This document shows, piece after piece, positions 1 through 8,969 of a stretch of 64,000 bases of DNA. Source of the DNA: Solirubrobacteraceae bacterium (GTDB taxonomy: Bacteria; Actinomycetota; Thermoleophilia; Solirubrobacterales; Solirubrobacteraceae); assembly GCA_030447505.1 (NCBI GenBank), contig JAUJOT010000001.1, positions 600,295 to 664,294 of the forward strand. Reading direction: 5' to 3'. Below the pieces are notes generated by a model that was not told the origin of the DNA, did no database searches, and saw nothing but the letters and a program-made list of their open reading frames with translations. A program made the translations under genes and the position numbers. The number at the start of each line of letters is the position of its first letter. The stretch's first letter is position 1.

Positions 1-261
1 AAGAGCATCACCGGCAAGGTGCTGGGCTCGTCGCAGATCTCCTTCAAGTCCAGCGAGGTGACCGACAGCGCCGCCAAGGGCGACCTCTCGATCGCCGGCT
101 CGAGCTCGTCGGTCAACGTCCCGCTGAACGTCAGCGCCGACAAGATCAGCGGCAGCATCACGCTCAGCCAGAGCGAGTTCGGCATCAAGCAGTTCAAGGC
201 CCTGATGGGCGCGCTGAAGGTCTCCGACGAGGTCACCGTCGAGTTCGAGGGCAAGCTGTAG
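1..261 (+). CDS. YceI-like protein, C-terminal fragment (5' end outside window)
   Basis: The frame is open from base 1 to a TAG at 259-261, giving 86 residues of a protein that begins upstream. The visible part alternates short beta strands with Ser/Val-rich turns and ends in a segment reading FGIKQFKALMG, then VSDEVTVEFEGKL. This is the usual end of the YceI-type lipocalin-like barrel, whose last strands carry an F.I..F....G..V.D.V.V pattern. YceI proteins bind isoprenoid or amphiphilic ligands, usually in the periplasm or as secreted proteins. No signal peptide can be judged because the N-terminus is missing. The family call is moderate and the ligand is unknown. Confidence 0.6.
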   Translation, partial: KSITGKVLGSSQISFKSSEVTDSAAKGDLSIAGSSSSVNVPLNVSADKISGSITLSQSEFGIKQFKALMGALKVSDEVTVEFEGKL

Positions 262-269
262 CCACGGCG

Positions 270-275
270 TAGGCT
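270..275 (+). promoter_or_regulatory. Leaderless -10 box for aacS
   Basis: TAGGCT ends six bases before the GTG at 282, with no Shine-Dalgarno sequence between. A start point about seven bases after the box would fall on the start codon itself. The same arrangement recurs at many genes in the window. Confidence 0.45.
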
Positions 276-281
276 TGCGGC

Positions 282-2234
282 GTGGACCGCCGCAAGCCGC
301 AGGTGCTGTGGGAGCCCGGCGAGGCGCTCGCGCAGCGCACGCGCCTGCGCGCGTACTGCGACTGGCTGTCGGCCCAGCACGGGGTCGCCGCCGCGTCGTA
401 CCACGAGCTGTGGGAGTGGTCGGTCGGCGACCTCGAGGGCTTCTGGTCGTCGATCGCCGAGCACTTCGACGTGCGCTTGCACGACGCGCCGCAGGCGGTG
501 CTCGCGCGGCGCCAGATGCCCGGCGCGCGCTGGTTCGACGGCGCGACGCTGTCCTACCCCGAGCACATCTTCCGCGGTCGCGATCACGACGCGGTGGCGA
601 TCCGCCACGCGTCGGAGCTGCGCCCGCTCGAGTCGATGACGTGGGGCGATCTGCGCCTGCTGACGGCGCGCATCCAGTCCGGGCTGCGGGCCGCGGGCGT
701 GACGCGCGGCGACCGCGTCGCTGCGTACATGCCGAACATCCCCGAGACGGTCGCGGCGTTCCTGGCGACCGCCGGCCTGGGCGCGATCTGGTCGAGCTGC
801 TCGCCGGACTTCGGTGCGCGCTCGGTGATCGACCGCTTCGCGCAGATCGAGCCGAAGGTGCTGCTGGCGGTCGACGGCTACCGCTACGGCGGGCGCGACT
901 TCGACCGCGCCGCCGTCGTCGAGCAGATCCACGCCGCCGTCGGCGGGACGCTCGTGCGGCTCGGCCACCTGGACGCGGGCGGCTGGCAGGACGGGTTCCT
1001 CGGCGACGACGACGCCGAGCTCTCGCTCGAGCCCGTGCCCTTCGAGCACCCGCTCTGGGTCCTCTATTCCAGCGGCACGACCGGCCTGCCCAAGGCGATC
1101 GTCCACGGCCACGGCGGGATCCTGCTCGAGCAGCTCAAGCACCAGAACCTGCACCTCGACATGCACCCGGACGACCGCGCGTTCTGGTTCACGACGACCG
1201 GCTGGATGATGTGGAACTTCCTCGTCGGCGTGCTGCTGACGCCGGCCTCGATCGTGCTCTACGACGGCAGCCCCGCCGCACCGTCGCTCGGTCGGCTGTG
1301 GGACCTCGCCGCAGAGGCGGGCATCACGTGCTTCGGCACGAGCGCCGCGTTCATCGCGAGCTGCATGAAGGCGGGCGTGAGGCCCGGCAGCGGACGCGAT
1401 CTGCGGGCGCTGCGCAGCGTCGGCTCGACCGGCTCGCCGCTGTCACCGGAGGGCTTTCGGTGGATCTACGACGAGCTGGGCGCCGACACGTGGCTGTTCT
1501 CGACGAGCGGCGGAACGGATGTCTGCACCGCGTTCGTCGGCGGCGTCGCGCTGCTGCCGGTCTACGAGGGCGAGCTGCAGGCGCGCTCGCTGGGCTGCGA
1601 CGTGCGGTCCTACGACGAGCACGGACGGTCGCTGATCGGCGAGGTCGGCGAGCTCGTCATCGCGCAGCCGATGCCGTCGATGCCGCTGTACTTCTGGAAC
1701 GACCCAGACGGCGCGCGACTGCGCGAGGCGTACTTCGAGCTGTACCCGGGGGTCTGGCGCCACGGCGACTGGATCGAGATCACGCCGCGCGGCAGCGCGA
1801 TCATCTACGGCCGCAGTGACGCGACGATCAACCGCGGCGGCGTGCGGATCGGCACGAGCGAGATCTATCGCGCGGTGTTGGCGCTCGACGAGATCGTCGA
1901 CGCGCTCGTGGTCGACGTCGACGGCTGGATCGGGCTCTTCGTCGTGGTCCGCGACGAGACGGCGCTGGACGATGACCTGCGCGCGCGGATCGCGCGGCGC
2001 GTGCGCGCGGACTGCTCGCCCCGGCACGTCCCCGACGACGTGCATGCCGTGGCCGAGGTCCCGCGCACGCTGTCGGGCAAGGTGCTCGAGGTTCCGGTCA
2101 AGCGGATCCTGTCGGGCGTCGCGCCCGAGCGCGCCGCCAGCCGCGACTCGCTCGCCAACCCGGCAGCGCTGGACTGGTTCGTGGCGTTCGCGCGCGAGCG
2201 CGAGACCGAGACCGAGTCCGGCGCGCGCACATGA
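282..2234 (+). CDS. aacS: Acetoacetyl-CoA synthetase (acetoacetate--CoA ligase)
   Basis: This 650-residue AMP-forming ligase matches the usual length of AacS. It activates acetoacetate to acetoacetyl-CoA with ATP in the cytosol, feeding ketone bodies or PHB breakdown products back to acetyl-CoA. The P-loop-like adenylation motif YSSGTTGLPKAIVHGHGG lies near residue 262. The following WFTTTGWMMWNFLVG segment is characteristic of the acetoacetate branch rather than acetyl-CoA synthetase. A C-terminal SGKVLEVPVKR at about residue 600 holds the catalytic A10 lysine. The GTG at 282 is chosen because the protein begins with the family's DRRKPQVLWEP-like N-terminus and a -10-like box lies six bases upstream. 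It stands alone and converges on the next gene. Confidence 0.9.
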   Translation: MDRRKPQVLWEPGEALAQRTRLRAYCDWLSAQHGVAAASYHELWEWSVGDLEGFWSSIAEHFDVRLHDAPQAVLARRQMPGARWFDGATLSYPEHIFRGRDHDAVAIRHASELRPLESMTWGDLRLLTARIQSGLRAAGVTRGDRVAAYMPNIPETVAAFLATAGLGAIWSSCSPDFGARSVIDRFAQIEPKVLLAVDGYRYGGRDFDRAAVVEQIHAAVGGTLVRLGHLDAGGWQDGFLGDDDAELSLEPVPFEHPLWVLYSSGTTGLPKAIVHGHGGILLEQLKHQNLHLDMHPDDRAFWFTTTGWMMWNFLVGVLLTPASIVLYDGSPAAPSLGRLWDLAAEAGITCFGTSAAFIASCMKAGVRPGSGRDLRALRSVGSTGSPLSPEGFRWIYDELGADTWLFSTSGGTDVCTAFVGGVALLPVYEGELQARSLGCDVRSYDEHGRSLIGEVGELVIAQPMPSMPLYFWNDPDGARLREAYFELYPGVWRHGDWIEITPRGSAIIYGRSDATINRGGVRIGTSEIYRAVLALDEIVDALVVDVDGWIGLFVVVRDETALDDDLRARIARRVRADCSPRHVPDDVHAVAEVPRTLSGKVLEVPVKRILSGVAPERAASRDSLANPAALDWFVAFARERETETESGART

Positions 2235-2286
2235 GCAGGCGCCGTGCCACCGCGGCGACAGCGATATGCGCCGCGCTGGAGGCGCC

Positions 2287-5200
2287 CTACCGCTCGCCCG
2301 GCGTCTTGACCGGATACAGCGACACCGGGATCGAGAGGTCCAGCGTCGTCTCGACGATCCGTGATTGCTCGGCGACGTGGGCGGCCGGGTAGCCCTCGCC
2401 CGGCGAGGCGCGCTCGGGCCGGCCGATGTAGCCGAACTTCAGCCGCTCGGGGAGGATCTGCATGAGGCGCGGGAACATGTGCGCGCGGGCGCCCATGTTG
2501 CGCGGCTCCTCCTGCACCCAGACGACCTCGCGCAGGTTCGGGTAGCTGTCGATGAGCTCGAGGATCTGGACCTGCGGGAAGGGATACAGCAGCTCGACGC
2601 GGCCGATCGCGACGCCCTCGACGTCCTTGCGCCGCGGGTGGCCGACGAGGTCGTAGTAGATCTTGCCCGTGCAGAGCACGAGCCGCCTGACCTGCTCGAC
2701 CGGCACGCGCGGCTCGCCGAGCACCGGAAAGAACTTCGTCTCGCTCAGATGCTCGATGCGGTTCGTCGCCTGCGGCAGGCGCAGCAGCGACTTCGGCGTC
2801 ATCAGGATCAGCGGGCGCTGCTTGGCGATCCGCGCCTGGCGGCGGATCAGGTGGAAGTACTGCGCCGGCGTCGTGACGTTCGCAACGCGCATGTTGCCCT
2901 CCGACGCCAGCGTCAGGAATCGCTCCAGCCGGCCGCTGGAGTGCTCCGGGCCCGATCCCTCGTAGCCGTGCGGCAGCAGCAGCACGAGCCGCGATGTCTG
3001 GCCCCACTTCGCCAGGCCGCTTGCGATGAACTGGTCGATGATGACCTGCGCGGCGTTGACGAAGTCCCCGAACTGCGCCTCCCACAGCACGAGCGTCTCG
3101 GGCGCCTCGTGGCTGTAGCCGTACTCGAAGCCCAGGCAGGCGACCTCCGACAGCGGCGAGTTGTGCAGCTCAAACGGCGCGAGCGCGCCCGGCAGCGATT
3201 GGATCGGGCAGATCGTCTGGCCGGTCTTGGCGTCGTGCAGCACCATGTGGCGCTGCGAGAACGTGCCGCGCTCGACGTCCTGGCCGGTCAGGCGGATCGG
3301 GGTGGCCTCCGTCAGCAGCGAGGCGAACGCCAGCGCCTCCGCGTGCGCCCAGTCGATCCCGCCGTCGGGCCCGAGCGCCTCGCGGCGGCGCTCGAGCTGC
3401 TTGACGAGCTTCGGATGCACGGTGAAGCCCTCGGGGATGCGCAGCAGCTCGTCGTTGAGCGTCCGCAGGCGCTGCGCGCTGACGGCCGTCCTGACCTGCG
3501 GCGAGGGCGTGCGGTCGAGCTGGTACTCGCCCGTCGGCTGCTCGACCTGCCCGACCTCCGCCGCGCGCCTGATCTGCGCCTTGAGCTGCTGGTGCAGGCG
3601 CGTGAGCTCTTCCCAGGCGTCGTTCTTCTGGCCTTCGACGTCCTGCGTGGTGATGACCCCCTGGGCGATCAGCTGCTCGGCCCACAGGTCGGCGACGCGC
3701 TTGTGGCCGCGGATCCGCGCGACCTGCTCGGGCTGCGTGTAGGCGGGCTCGTCGGCCTCGTTGTGACCGAAGCGCCGGTAGCCGATCAGGTCGATCACCA
3801 CATCGTGGCCGAACTCGCGCCGGAACGCCCACGCCAGGCGGACGGCCGCGATGCAGGCCGCGACGTCGTCGGCGTTGACGTGGATGATCGGCACGTCGAA
3901 GCCCTTGGCGATGTCCGACGCCCAGCGCGTCGAGCGCGCGTCGTCGGGATCGGTCGTGAAGCCGACCTGGTTGTTCTGGATCAGGTGCATCGTCCCGCCG
4001 ACGGCGTAGCCGTCGAGGCCCTGCAGGTTGAGCGTCTCCGGGACGACGCCCTGGGCGGGCATCGCCGCGTCGCCGTGCAGCACGATCGGCACGGCCGAGT
4101 TGACGTCACGGTGCGCGTGCGGGCCCATGCGCGTCGTCTGCGCGGCGCGCGTGGCGCCGGTCACGACCGGGCCGACGTACTCGAGGTGCGACGGGTTGGA
4201 CTCGAGGTTGACGAGGATCGACGAGCCGTCGGGCAGCTGGTAGGAGCCCTGCGCACCGTGGTGGTACTTCACGTCGCCGGTCCCGCCCTGCGGGATCGTC
4301 GTCACGGCCTCGAGCGTCGAGGCGCCCTCGAACTCCGCGAAGATCGTGTCGTACGGGCGGCCGAGGTTGTGCGCGAGGACGTTGAGCCGGCCGCGGTGCG
4401 CCATCCCGAGCACGACCTCGCGCGCGCCGTGCGCCGCGGCGAGCTGGATCAGCTCGTCGAGCATCGGCACGGTCATGTCGAGCCCCTCGATCGAGAACTG
4501 CTTCTGGCCGAGGTACGCCTTGTGCATGAAGCGCTCGAGCGCGTCGACCTCGATCAGCCGCTTGAGCAGGGCCTTCTGCTCGTCGTGGCTGAGCGGCGAG
4601 CGGAACTCGCCGGACTCGATCTTCGCGCGCAGCCACGTGCGCTGCCGATGCGAGGCGATGTGCTCGATCTCGTAGGCGATCGTGCCGCAGTACGTCTCGT
4701 GCAGGTGCGGCAGCGCGTCGGCGAGCGTCGCGCCCGGGACGTGCATCCGCAGGATCTTCGCCGGGATCCGCGCCATCAGCTCCGGCGTCAGCTTGAGCGG
4801 CTCGGGGTCCAGCGCGGGGTCGCCCTCGGGCTCGCGGCCGAGCGGGTCCAGCCGTGCGGCGAGGTGGCCGTGGGTGCGGTGCGCCTTGAGCAGCGAGACC
4901 GCGGCCTGGACGGCCTGCAGGAGCTCCTCGACCTCGACGCTGCCGTCGCCCGTGGCCGGCGCGGGTGTCGCCGCCGGCAGCGGTGTCGCGGGCGGGGTCG
5001 CATCGCGGATCGCGACGGCGGCCGCCACCGGCGCCGGCGGAGCGGGCAGCGGGCCGGGCTCGGTCTGAAGCTGCGCGAAGAGCTCGTCGTAGAAGCCGTG
5101 CTCGCCCTGCAGGTACTCCTCGACGACCTTCAGGAAGCGCCCGGACTCGGCCCCCTGAATGACGCGGTGGTCGTACGTCGAGGTCATCGACATGACCTTC

Positions 5201-6636
5201 TCGGCGCCGATCATCGGGCCGACCGCGGCGAGGCCGGGGGGATAGCCGATCGCGCCGGTGGCGACGATCGTGCCCTGGCCGGGCATCAGCCGCGGCACCG
5301 AGGCGACCGTGCCGATGCCGCCCGGGTTCGTCAGCGACACGTTCGCGCCGACGAGGTCGTCTGCGCTCAGCGCGTTGTCGCGGGCGCGGGCGACGAGATT
5401 GCCGAACGCGTCGAGGAACTCGGGGAAGGCCTTGCGGCCGGCGTCGCGGATCACCGGCACCATCAGCGTGCGACTGCCGTCCTTCTTCTCGACGTCGACG
5501 GCGATGCCGAGGTTGACGGCGCCGTCGTCGATCCGGTGCGGCTTGCCGTCGATCAGCGCGTAGTGGTGCGCCATGACCGGCATCTGCTCGGTCGCTGCGC
5601 GCGCGATCGCGTAGGCGATCAGATGCGTGAAGGAGATCCTGTGGCCGGCGCTCTTGAGCTCCTCGCGGCGGGCGTCCATCACCGTGACCGTCATCGTTCG
5701 CAAGGAGGTCGCGGTCGGGATCTCGCGCGACTGGTCCATGTAGCGGGCGAGCATCGCCGCGCCGCCCTTGAGCTCGGTGCTGCCGGCCGGCGCGCGCTGG
5801 CGCTCGGCGGCTGCGGCGGGCGCGGGCGCGGCCTTCGCGGCGAGCACGTCGGCCTTCGTGACCCGTCCGGCGCGTCCGCTGCCCGCGACGGCGGAGATGT
5901 CGACGCCGGCGGCGGCGGCGACGCGGCGCGCGACAGGCGAGGCGTGACGGCCGTTGCCGTCGGCTGCGTCGCCGGGCTCGCCGGGCTGCGGCGCGGACGC
6001 GGGCGCCGGCGACCGCTCGGGCTGCCGCTGTGCGGAGGCGCCGTTGGCGCTGCCGTCGGCGCCGCCGGGCCGCATCCGGGCGAGCGTGTGCCCCACCGAG
6101 ACGGTGTCCCCCGCGCCGGCGAGGATCTCGACGATCGTGCCGCTGACGGGCGCGGGGAGCTCCATGTCGACCTTGTCCGTCGACAGCTCGACGAGCGTCT
6201 GGCCCTCCTCGACGGCGTCACCGACCTGCACCGCCCACTCGAGGATCGTGCCCTCCTGGACCGATTCGCCGCCTGCCGGGGCGACGACGTCGACGAGTTC
6301 GCTGTCGCCCGCTGCCGGCCGATCGTCATCGGCGGTTCGGCGCTCGTCGTCGACCCCTGACTCGGCCGGCGCGGCGGGCGTACTGCCGTTCGTGGCGATC
6401 TCGGCGAGCACCGCGCCGACGGCGACGGTCTCGCCCGCGGGAGCGTGGATCTTCACGAGCGTGCCCGATGCGGGCGCCGCGACCTCGGCGTCGACCTTGT
6501 CCGTCGAAACCTCGACAAGCGTCTCCTCGGCCTCGACGGGCTCGCCCTCCTGCTTGTGCCACTCCAGCACGGTGCCCTCGCGGACCGACTCGCCCATCGC
6601 GGGGAGGGTCACCTGGACTGTCGTGTTCACGGCCAT
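2287..6636 (-). CDS. kgd: Fused E2-E1 2-oxoglutarate dehydrogenase (multifunctional KGD/OdhA type) with two lipoyl domains
   Basis: This 1449-residue enzyme of the TCA cycle converts 2-oxoglutarate to succinyl-CoA. Domains in order: lipoyl domain 1 (about 4-82, lysine K47 in STDKVDA), lipoyl domain 2 (about 113-189, K155 in STDKVDM), an Ala/Pro linker, a peripheral-subunit-binding domain (about 232-268), an E2 acyltransferase core (about 290-520, catalytic H490 in TYDHRVIQG), a second linker, and the thiamine-diphosphate E1 domain (about 568-1449). Mycobacterial KGD and corynebacterial OdhA fuse E2 core to E1 but lack their own lipoyl and subunit-binding domains, so this is a fuller fusion. 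The ATG at 6636 is preceded by TACAGT eleven bases away. No E3 gene is visible in the window. Confidence 0.92.
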   Translation of the reverse strand: MAVNTTVQVTLPAMGESVREGTVLEWHKQEGEPVEAEETLVEVSTDKVDAEVAAPASGTLVKIHAPAGETVAVGAVLAEIATNGSTPAAPAESGVDDERRTADDDRPAAGDSELVDVVAPAGGESVQEGTILEWAVQVGDAVEEGQTLVELSTDKVDMELPAPVSGTIVEILAGAGDTVSVGHTLARMRPGGADGSANGASAQRQPERSPAPASAPQPGEPGDAADGNGRHASPVARRVAAAAGVDISAVAGSGRAGRVTKADVLAAKAAPAPAAAAERQRAPAGSTELKGGAAMLARYMDQSREIPTATSLRTMTVTVMDARREELKSAGHRISFTHLIAYAIARAATEQMPVMAHHYALIDGKPHRIDDGAVNLGIAVDVEKKDGSRTLMVPVIRDAGRKAFPEFLDAFGNLVARARDNALSADDLVGANVSLTNPGGIGTVASVPRLMPGQGTIVATGAIGYPPGLAAVGPMIGAEKVMSMTSTYDHRVIQGAESGRFLKVVEEYLQGEHGFYDELFAQLQTEPGPLPAPPAPVAAAVAIRDATPPATPLPAATPAPATGDGSVEVEELLQAVQAAVSLLKAHRTHGHLAARLDPLGREPEGDPALDPEPLKLTPELMARIPAKILRMHVPGATLADALPHLHETYCGTIAYEIEHIASHRQRTWLRAKIESGEFRSPLSHDEQKALLKRLIEVDALERFMHKAYLGQKQFSIEGLDMTVPMLDELIQLAAAHGAREVVLGMAHRGRLNVLAHNLGRPYDTIFAEFEGASTLEAVTTIPQGGTGDVKYHHGAQGSYQLPDGSSILVNLESNPSHLEYVGPVVTGATRAAQTTRMGPHAHRDVNSAVPIVLHGDAAMPAQGVVPETLNLQGLDGYAVGGTMHLIQNNQVGFTTDPDDARSTRWASDIAKGFDVPIIHVNADDVAACIAAVRLAWAFRREFGHDVVIDLIGYRRFGHNEADEPAYTQPEQVARIRGHKRVADLWAEQLIAQGVITTQDVEGQKNDAWEELTRLHQQLKAQIRRAAEVGQVEQPTGEYQLDRTPSPQVRTAVSAQRLRTLNDELLRIPEGFTVHPKLVKQLERRREALGPDGGIDWAHAEALAFASLLTEATPIRLTGQDVERGTFSQRHMVLHDAKTGQTICPIQSLPGALAPFELHNSPLSEVACLGFEYGYSHEAPETLVLWEAQFGDFVNAAQVIIDQFIASGLAKWGQTSRLVLLLPHGYEGSGPEHSSGRLERFLTLASEGNMRVANVTTPAQYFHLIRRQARIAKQRPLILMTPKSLLRLPQATNRIEHLSETKFFPVLGEPRVPVEQVRRLVLCTGKIYYDLVGHPRRKDVEGVAIGRVELLYPFPQVQILELIDSYPNLREVVWVQEEPRNMGARAHMFPRLMQILPERLKFGYIGRPERASPGEGYPAAHVAEQSRIVETTLDLSIPVSLYPVKTPGER

Positions 6637-6821
6637 GCCGAAGTTCCACTGTAGAAGGTCTGCTGAGCCCTGCGGGCCGGCGAGATGCGAGGGATGACGG
6701 GAGCGCGGCGCTGCATCTACGACGACTACACCTCACGGCTGGTCGGGTTGCCTGCCCCTCACTCGGGTACCCGTTCGCGCCGCGCGTAGTCCGTCCTGCC
6801 GCCGGCGCCGCTCGTGCCCGC

Positions 6822-7145
6822 TCACGCGAATTCGTGCGCGGCGGGGTCGGCCGCGGCGGCCGGGCGCCGCCGCGACTGGCGGACGAACTCATACGAGCCG
6901 ATGAACGGTCCGATCCCGCCCAGCACGGCGACCGCGACCGCCAGCCGCAGGTCGATGACGCGCAGGCGCAGCGCGACGATGCACGCCAGCGACATCGCGA
7001 TCCAGCCGACGCCGTGCGCCATCCCGAAGACGGCCTCCAGGCCCGCCAGGCCCGGCACGAGCCAGACGACGAGCAGCACCGTGTAGACGGCGGAATGGGC
7101 GAACGACGACCACTTCAGGCGCGCGAACGTCAGCAGCCGCCTCAT
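6822..7145 (-). CDS. Small DUF3817-like integral membrane protein
   Basis: 107 residues starting MRRLLTFARLKWSSFAHSAV. Three hydrophobic stretches (about residues 13-35, 40-58 and 64-82) surround an AHG motif typical of DUF3817 membrane proteins, and the tail is Arg/Ala-rich. The start is set by an ATGA overlap: its ATG at 7145-7143 shares bases with the TGA of the upstream Nudix gene, so the two are probably translationally coupled. A longer in-frame reading to 7367 exists, but its extra part is an Arg/Ala-rich shadow of the Nudix gene. No function is known for this family. Confidence 0.6.
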   Translation of the reverse strand: MRRLLTFARLKWSSFAHSAVYTVLLVVWLVPGLAGLEAVFGMAHGVGWIAMSLACIVALRLRVIDLRLAVAVAVLGGIGPFIGSYEFVRQSRRRPAAAADPAAHEFA

Positions 7146-7798
7146 GCGCCGCGCGCCGCCAGCAGCATCGCCATCCGCCGCAGCGGCTCGTCGGCCTCCG
7201 CGGGCCAGTCGGCGACCTCGGCCGGCCACCAGGCGTACGCGTCGTGCTCGTCGTCCATCTCGACCTCGGCGCCGTCGGGCAGCCAGGCGAGGCCGACGAT
7301 CATGACGAGCTGGTGCGGCAGGCGCACGAGCGCCTCGACGGTGAGACGCTCGGGCTGCACCGCCCACTCCTCGTCGAGCTCGCGGGCGAGCGTGTCGGCG
7401 GGGCTCTCGCCGACGTCGACCGCACCGCCGGCGCCGAGCGCCCAGCGCCCCGGCCAGGACGACAGCCAGGGCGCGCGCCGGCCGGCGAGCCAGCGCCCGT
7501 CGGCGGCCCGCGTCACCGCGAGCGCGGCCATCGAGTGCGACGCGTCGCCGTCGACGAGGCGCAGCGCCCAGCGCGCGGGCTGCAGCTCGAGCAGCAGCTC
7601 CTCGCCGTGCTCGGCGTGCGCGACGAGCCGTGCCGACAGACCGTCGTGGCTCGGCGAGCCGCGCTCGCGCAACGCGGCGACCGCGGCGTCGGCGGCCGCG
7701 ACCTTGTCGACCGGCGGCTCGTAATGCTGCTCGTGCCAGCGCGCGCGCACGCGCTCGGCCGGCCAGTGGCCGCGAGCGAGGATGGCCGGCTGCTGCAT
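7142..7798 (-). CDS. Nudix hydrolase family protein
   Basis: 218 residues. A near-complete Nudix box spans G-AVDVG-E through RELDEEW (about residues 127-148). The glutamates that bind the metal are present, while the usual Gly after the second EE pair is replaced by Ala. Nudix enzymes cleave nucleoside diphosphates linked to another group, but the substrate cannot be read from sequence. The N-terminal 90 residues are not part of the Nudix fold and may set specificity. The ATG at 7798 is preferred to one 30 bp upstream because TATCGT sits exactly seven bases before it, matching other leaderless genes here. It heads an operon with the DUF3817-like gene. Confidence 0.75.
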   Translation of the reverse strand: MQQPAILARGHWPAERVRARWHEQHYEPPVDKVAAADAAVAALRERGSPSHDGLSARLVAHAEHGEELLLELQPARWALRLVDGDASHSMAALAVTRAADGRWLAGRRAPWLSSWPGRWALGAGGAVDVGESPADTLARELDEEWAVQPERLTVEALVRLPHQLVMIVGLAWLPDGAEVEMDDEHDAYAWWPAEVADWPAEADEPLRRMAMLLAARGA

Positions 7799-7805
7799 GC
7801 CACCA

Positions 7806-7811
7806 ACGATA
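7806..7811 (-). promoter_or_regulatory. Leaderless -10 box TATCGT for the Nudix gene
   Basis: On the minus strand TATCGT is followed by seven bases and then the ATG at 7798. There is no Shine-Dalgarno sequence. The same hexamer with the same spacing precedes the genes at 8970 and 23810. Confidence 0.5.
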
Positions 7812-7846
7812 GTTCGCGCTCGGCGCAACGAGCGCGCCAGGCTGCG

Positions 7847-8946
7847 TCAGGCGGCGTGCGTCGGCTCGCGCTCGGCGAGCCCGACCACGAGGTCGGCGGC
7901 CGCGGGCAGGTCCGGCACCTGGCGACCGAGCGGCGGCGCCGCGAGCGCGTGGATCAGCGCGTGCGCGAGCTGCGGCCGGTCTCTGGCGACGGCGACCATG
8001 CCGAGCTGCTCGTAGGCGCGGTTGTTGATCCGGATCCGCCCGCGCCGCGAGCCGTAGGAGATGACGCGGCAGTCGCAGATCAGCGCCTCGAGCACGGTCA
8101 GTCCCGCCGTCGCGCCGATCAGCACGTCGGCGGCGGACAGCAGCGTCACCATCCTGTCGGTGCGGCCCCAGACCTGGACGCGGCCGTCGTCGGCGTATGC
8201 GGCCTGGATGCGCTCGCGCGCGCGCTCGTCGTGGCCGACGAGCACGACGACGGTGTCGGCGCCGTAGTGCAGCGCGGTGTCGGTCGCCGCGGGCAGGTCG
8301 CCGGCGCCCGGCCGCCGCCGCAGACGACGACGAGCGAGCCGCGCGCCGGCAGCCCGAGCTCGGTCCGCGCGACGCTGCGCTCGGGCGGGTCCGTGAAGGC
8401 GGGGTCGGTCAGCCCCTGGACGGCCTCGATCCGCGCGTCCGGGCCGGCGATGTCATCGACCTCGGCGGCCGACTCCGGGTGGGCGATGAGGTGCAGGTCG
8501 ATGGCGCGATGGGCCCAGAGGTCAAGCGCCGCGAGATCGGTGATCGCGCTGACGACCGGCGTCCCGAGCGTGCCGTCGTCGCGCATCCGGCCGAGCAGCT
8601 GCGACCACAGCGGATACGTCGAGACGACGATGTCGGCGGGCTGCTCGCGCAGGTAGGTCTCGAAGCCGCGCCGCATGAGCCTGTCGAGCGCGGCGCAGGC
8701 GGCATCGCGGATCGGCGCGACGCGCGTGCGGAGGAGGTGGCCCGCGTCGAACGCGAGCTCGCCGACGGTCGAGTCGAGCTTCGAGGCGCCGCCGGCGATC
8801 GTGCGCGCGACGGGGCTCGCGAGCTCGAGGCCGTCGACGACCTCGACGGTCGCGTCGCGCGCGCGCAGCGCGTCGGCGAGCACCCGCGCGGGCAGGTCCT
8901 GGCCGGCGCCGATCGAGGCCGTGAAGATGACTGCGCGCGAGGACAT
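7847..8946 (-). pseudogene. MGDG-synthase-type glycosyltransferase, frameshifted
   Basis: Two frames together make one protein of about 366 residues. The first frame (8946 down to about 8305) starts MSSRAVIFTASIGAGQDLPARVL, the Rossmann-like N-terminus of the monogalactosyldiacylglycerol synthase/MurG-like family, and runs to LVVVCGGG. The match then continues one frame over as GAGDLPAATDTALHYGADTV, then VGHDERARERIQAAY, and ends at 7847. One G seems to be missing from a G run at about 8303-8312. Restoring it gives an unbroken glycosyltransferase with the glycine loop and the C-terminal nucleotide-sugar region. Such enzymes add sugars to diacylglycerol or polyprenyl carriers at the membrane. 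The gene may be a true lesion or a sequencing error. Confidence 0.7.
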
Positions 8947-8954
8947 GACGCGGG

Positions 8955-8962
8955 ACTATCGT
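8955..8962. promoter_or_regulatory. Shared bidirectional -10 element between divergent starts
   Basis: Only 23 bp separate the glycosyltransferase ATG (8946, minus) from the flavoenzyme ATG (8970, plus). The octamer ACTATCGT reads TATCGT seven bases before the plus-strand start and GATAGT eight bases before the minus-strand start. It can therefore serve as a -10 box for both directions, implying leaderless transcripts. Confidence 0.45.
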
Positions 8963-8969
8963 CGCGCGG

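Noticed and set aside
2365..6360. 1331-residue forward open frame opposite the 2-oxoglutarate dehydrogenase gene
   Set aside because: It is a shadow of the E2-E1 enzyme with strongly biased Arg/Leu/Val content and no recognisable domain.
6697..6795. Short forward ORF of about 31 residues with a GAGGG before its ATG
   Set aside because: Too short, with no homology I recognise, and part of an unassigned gap.
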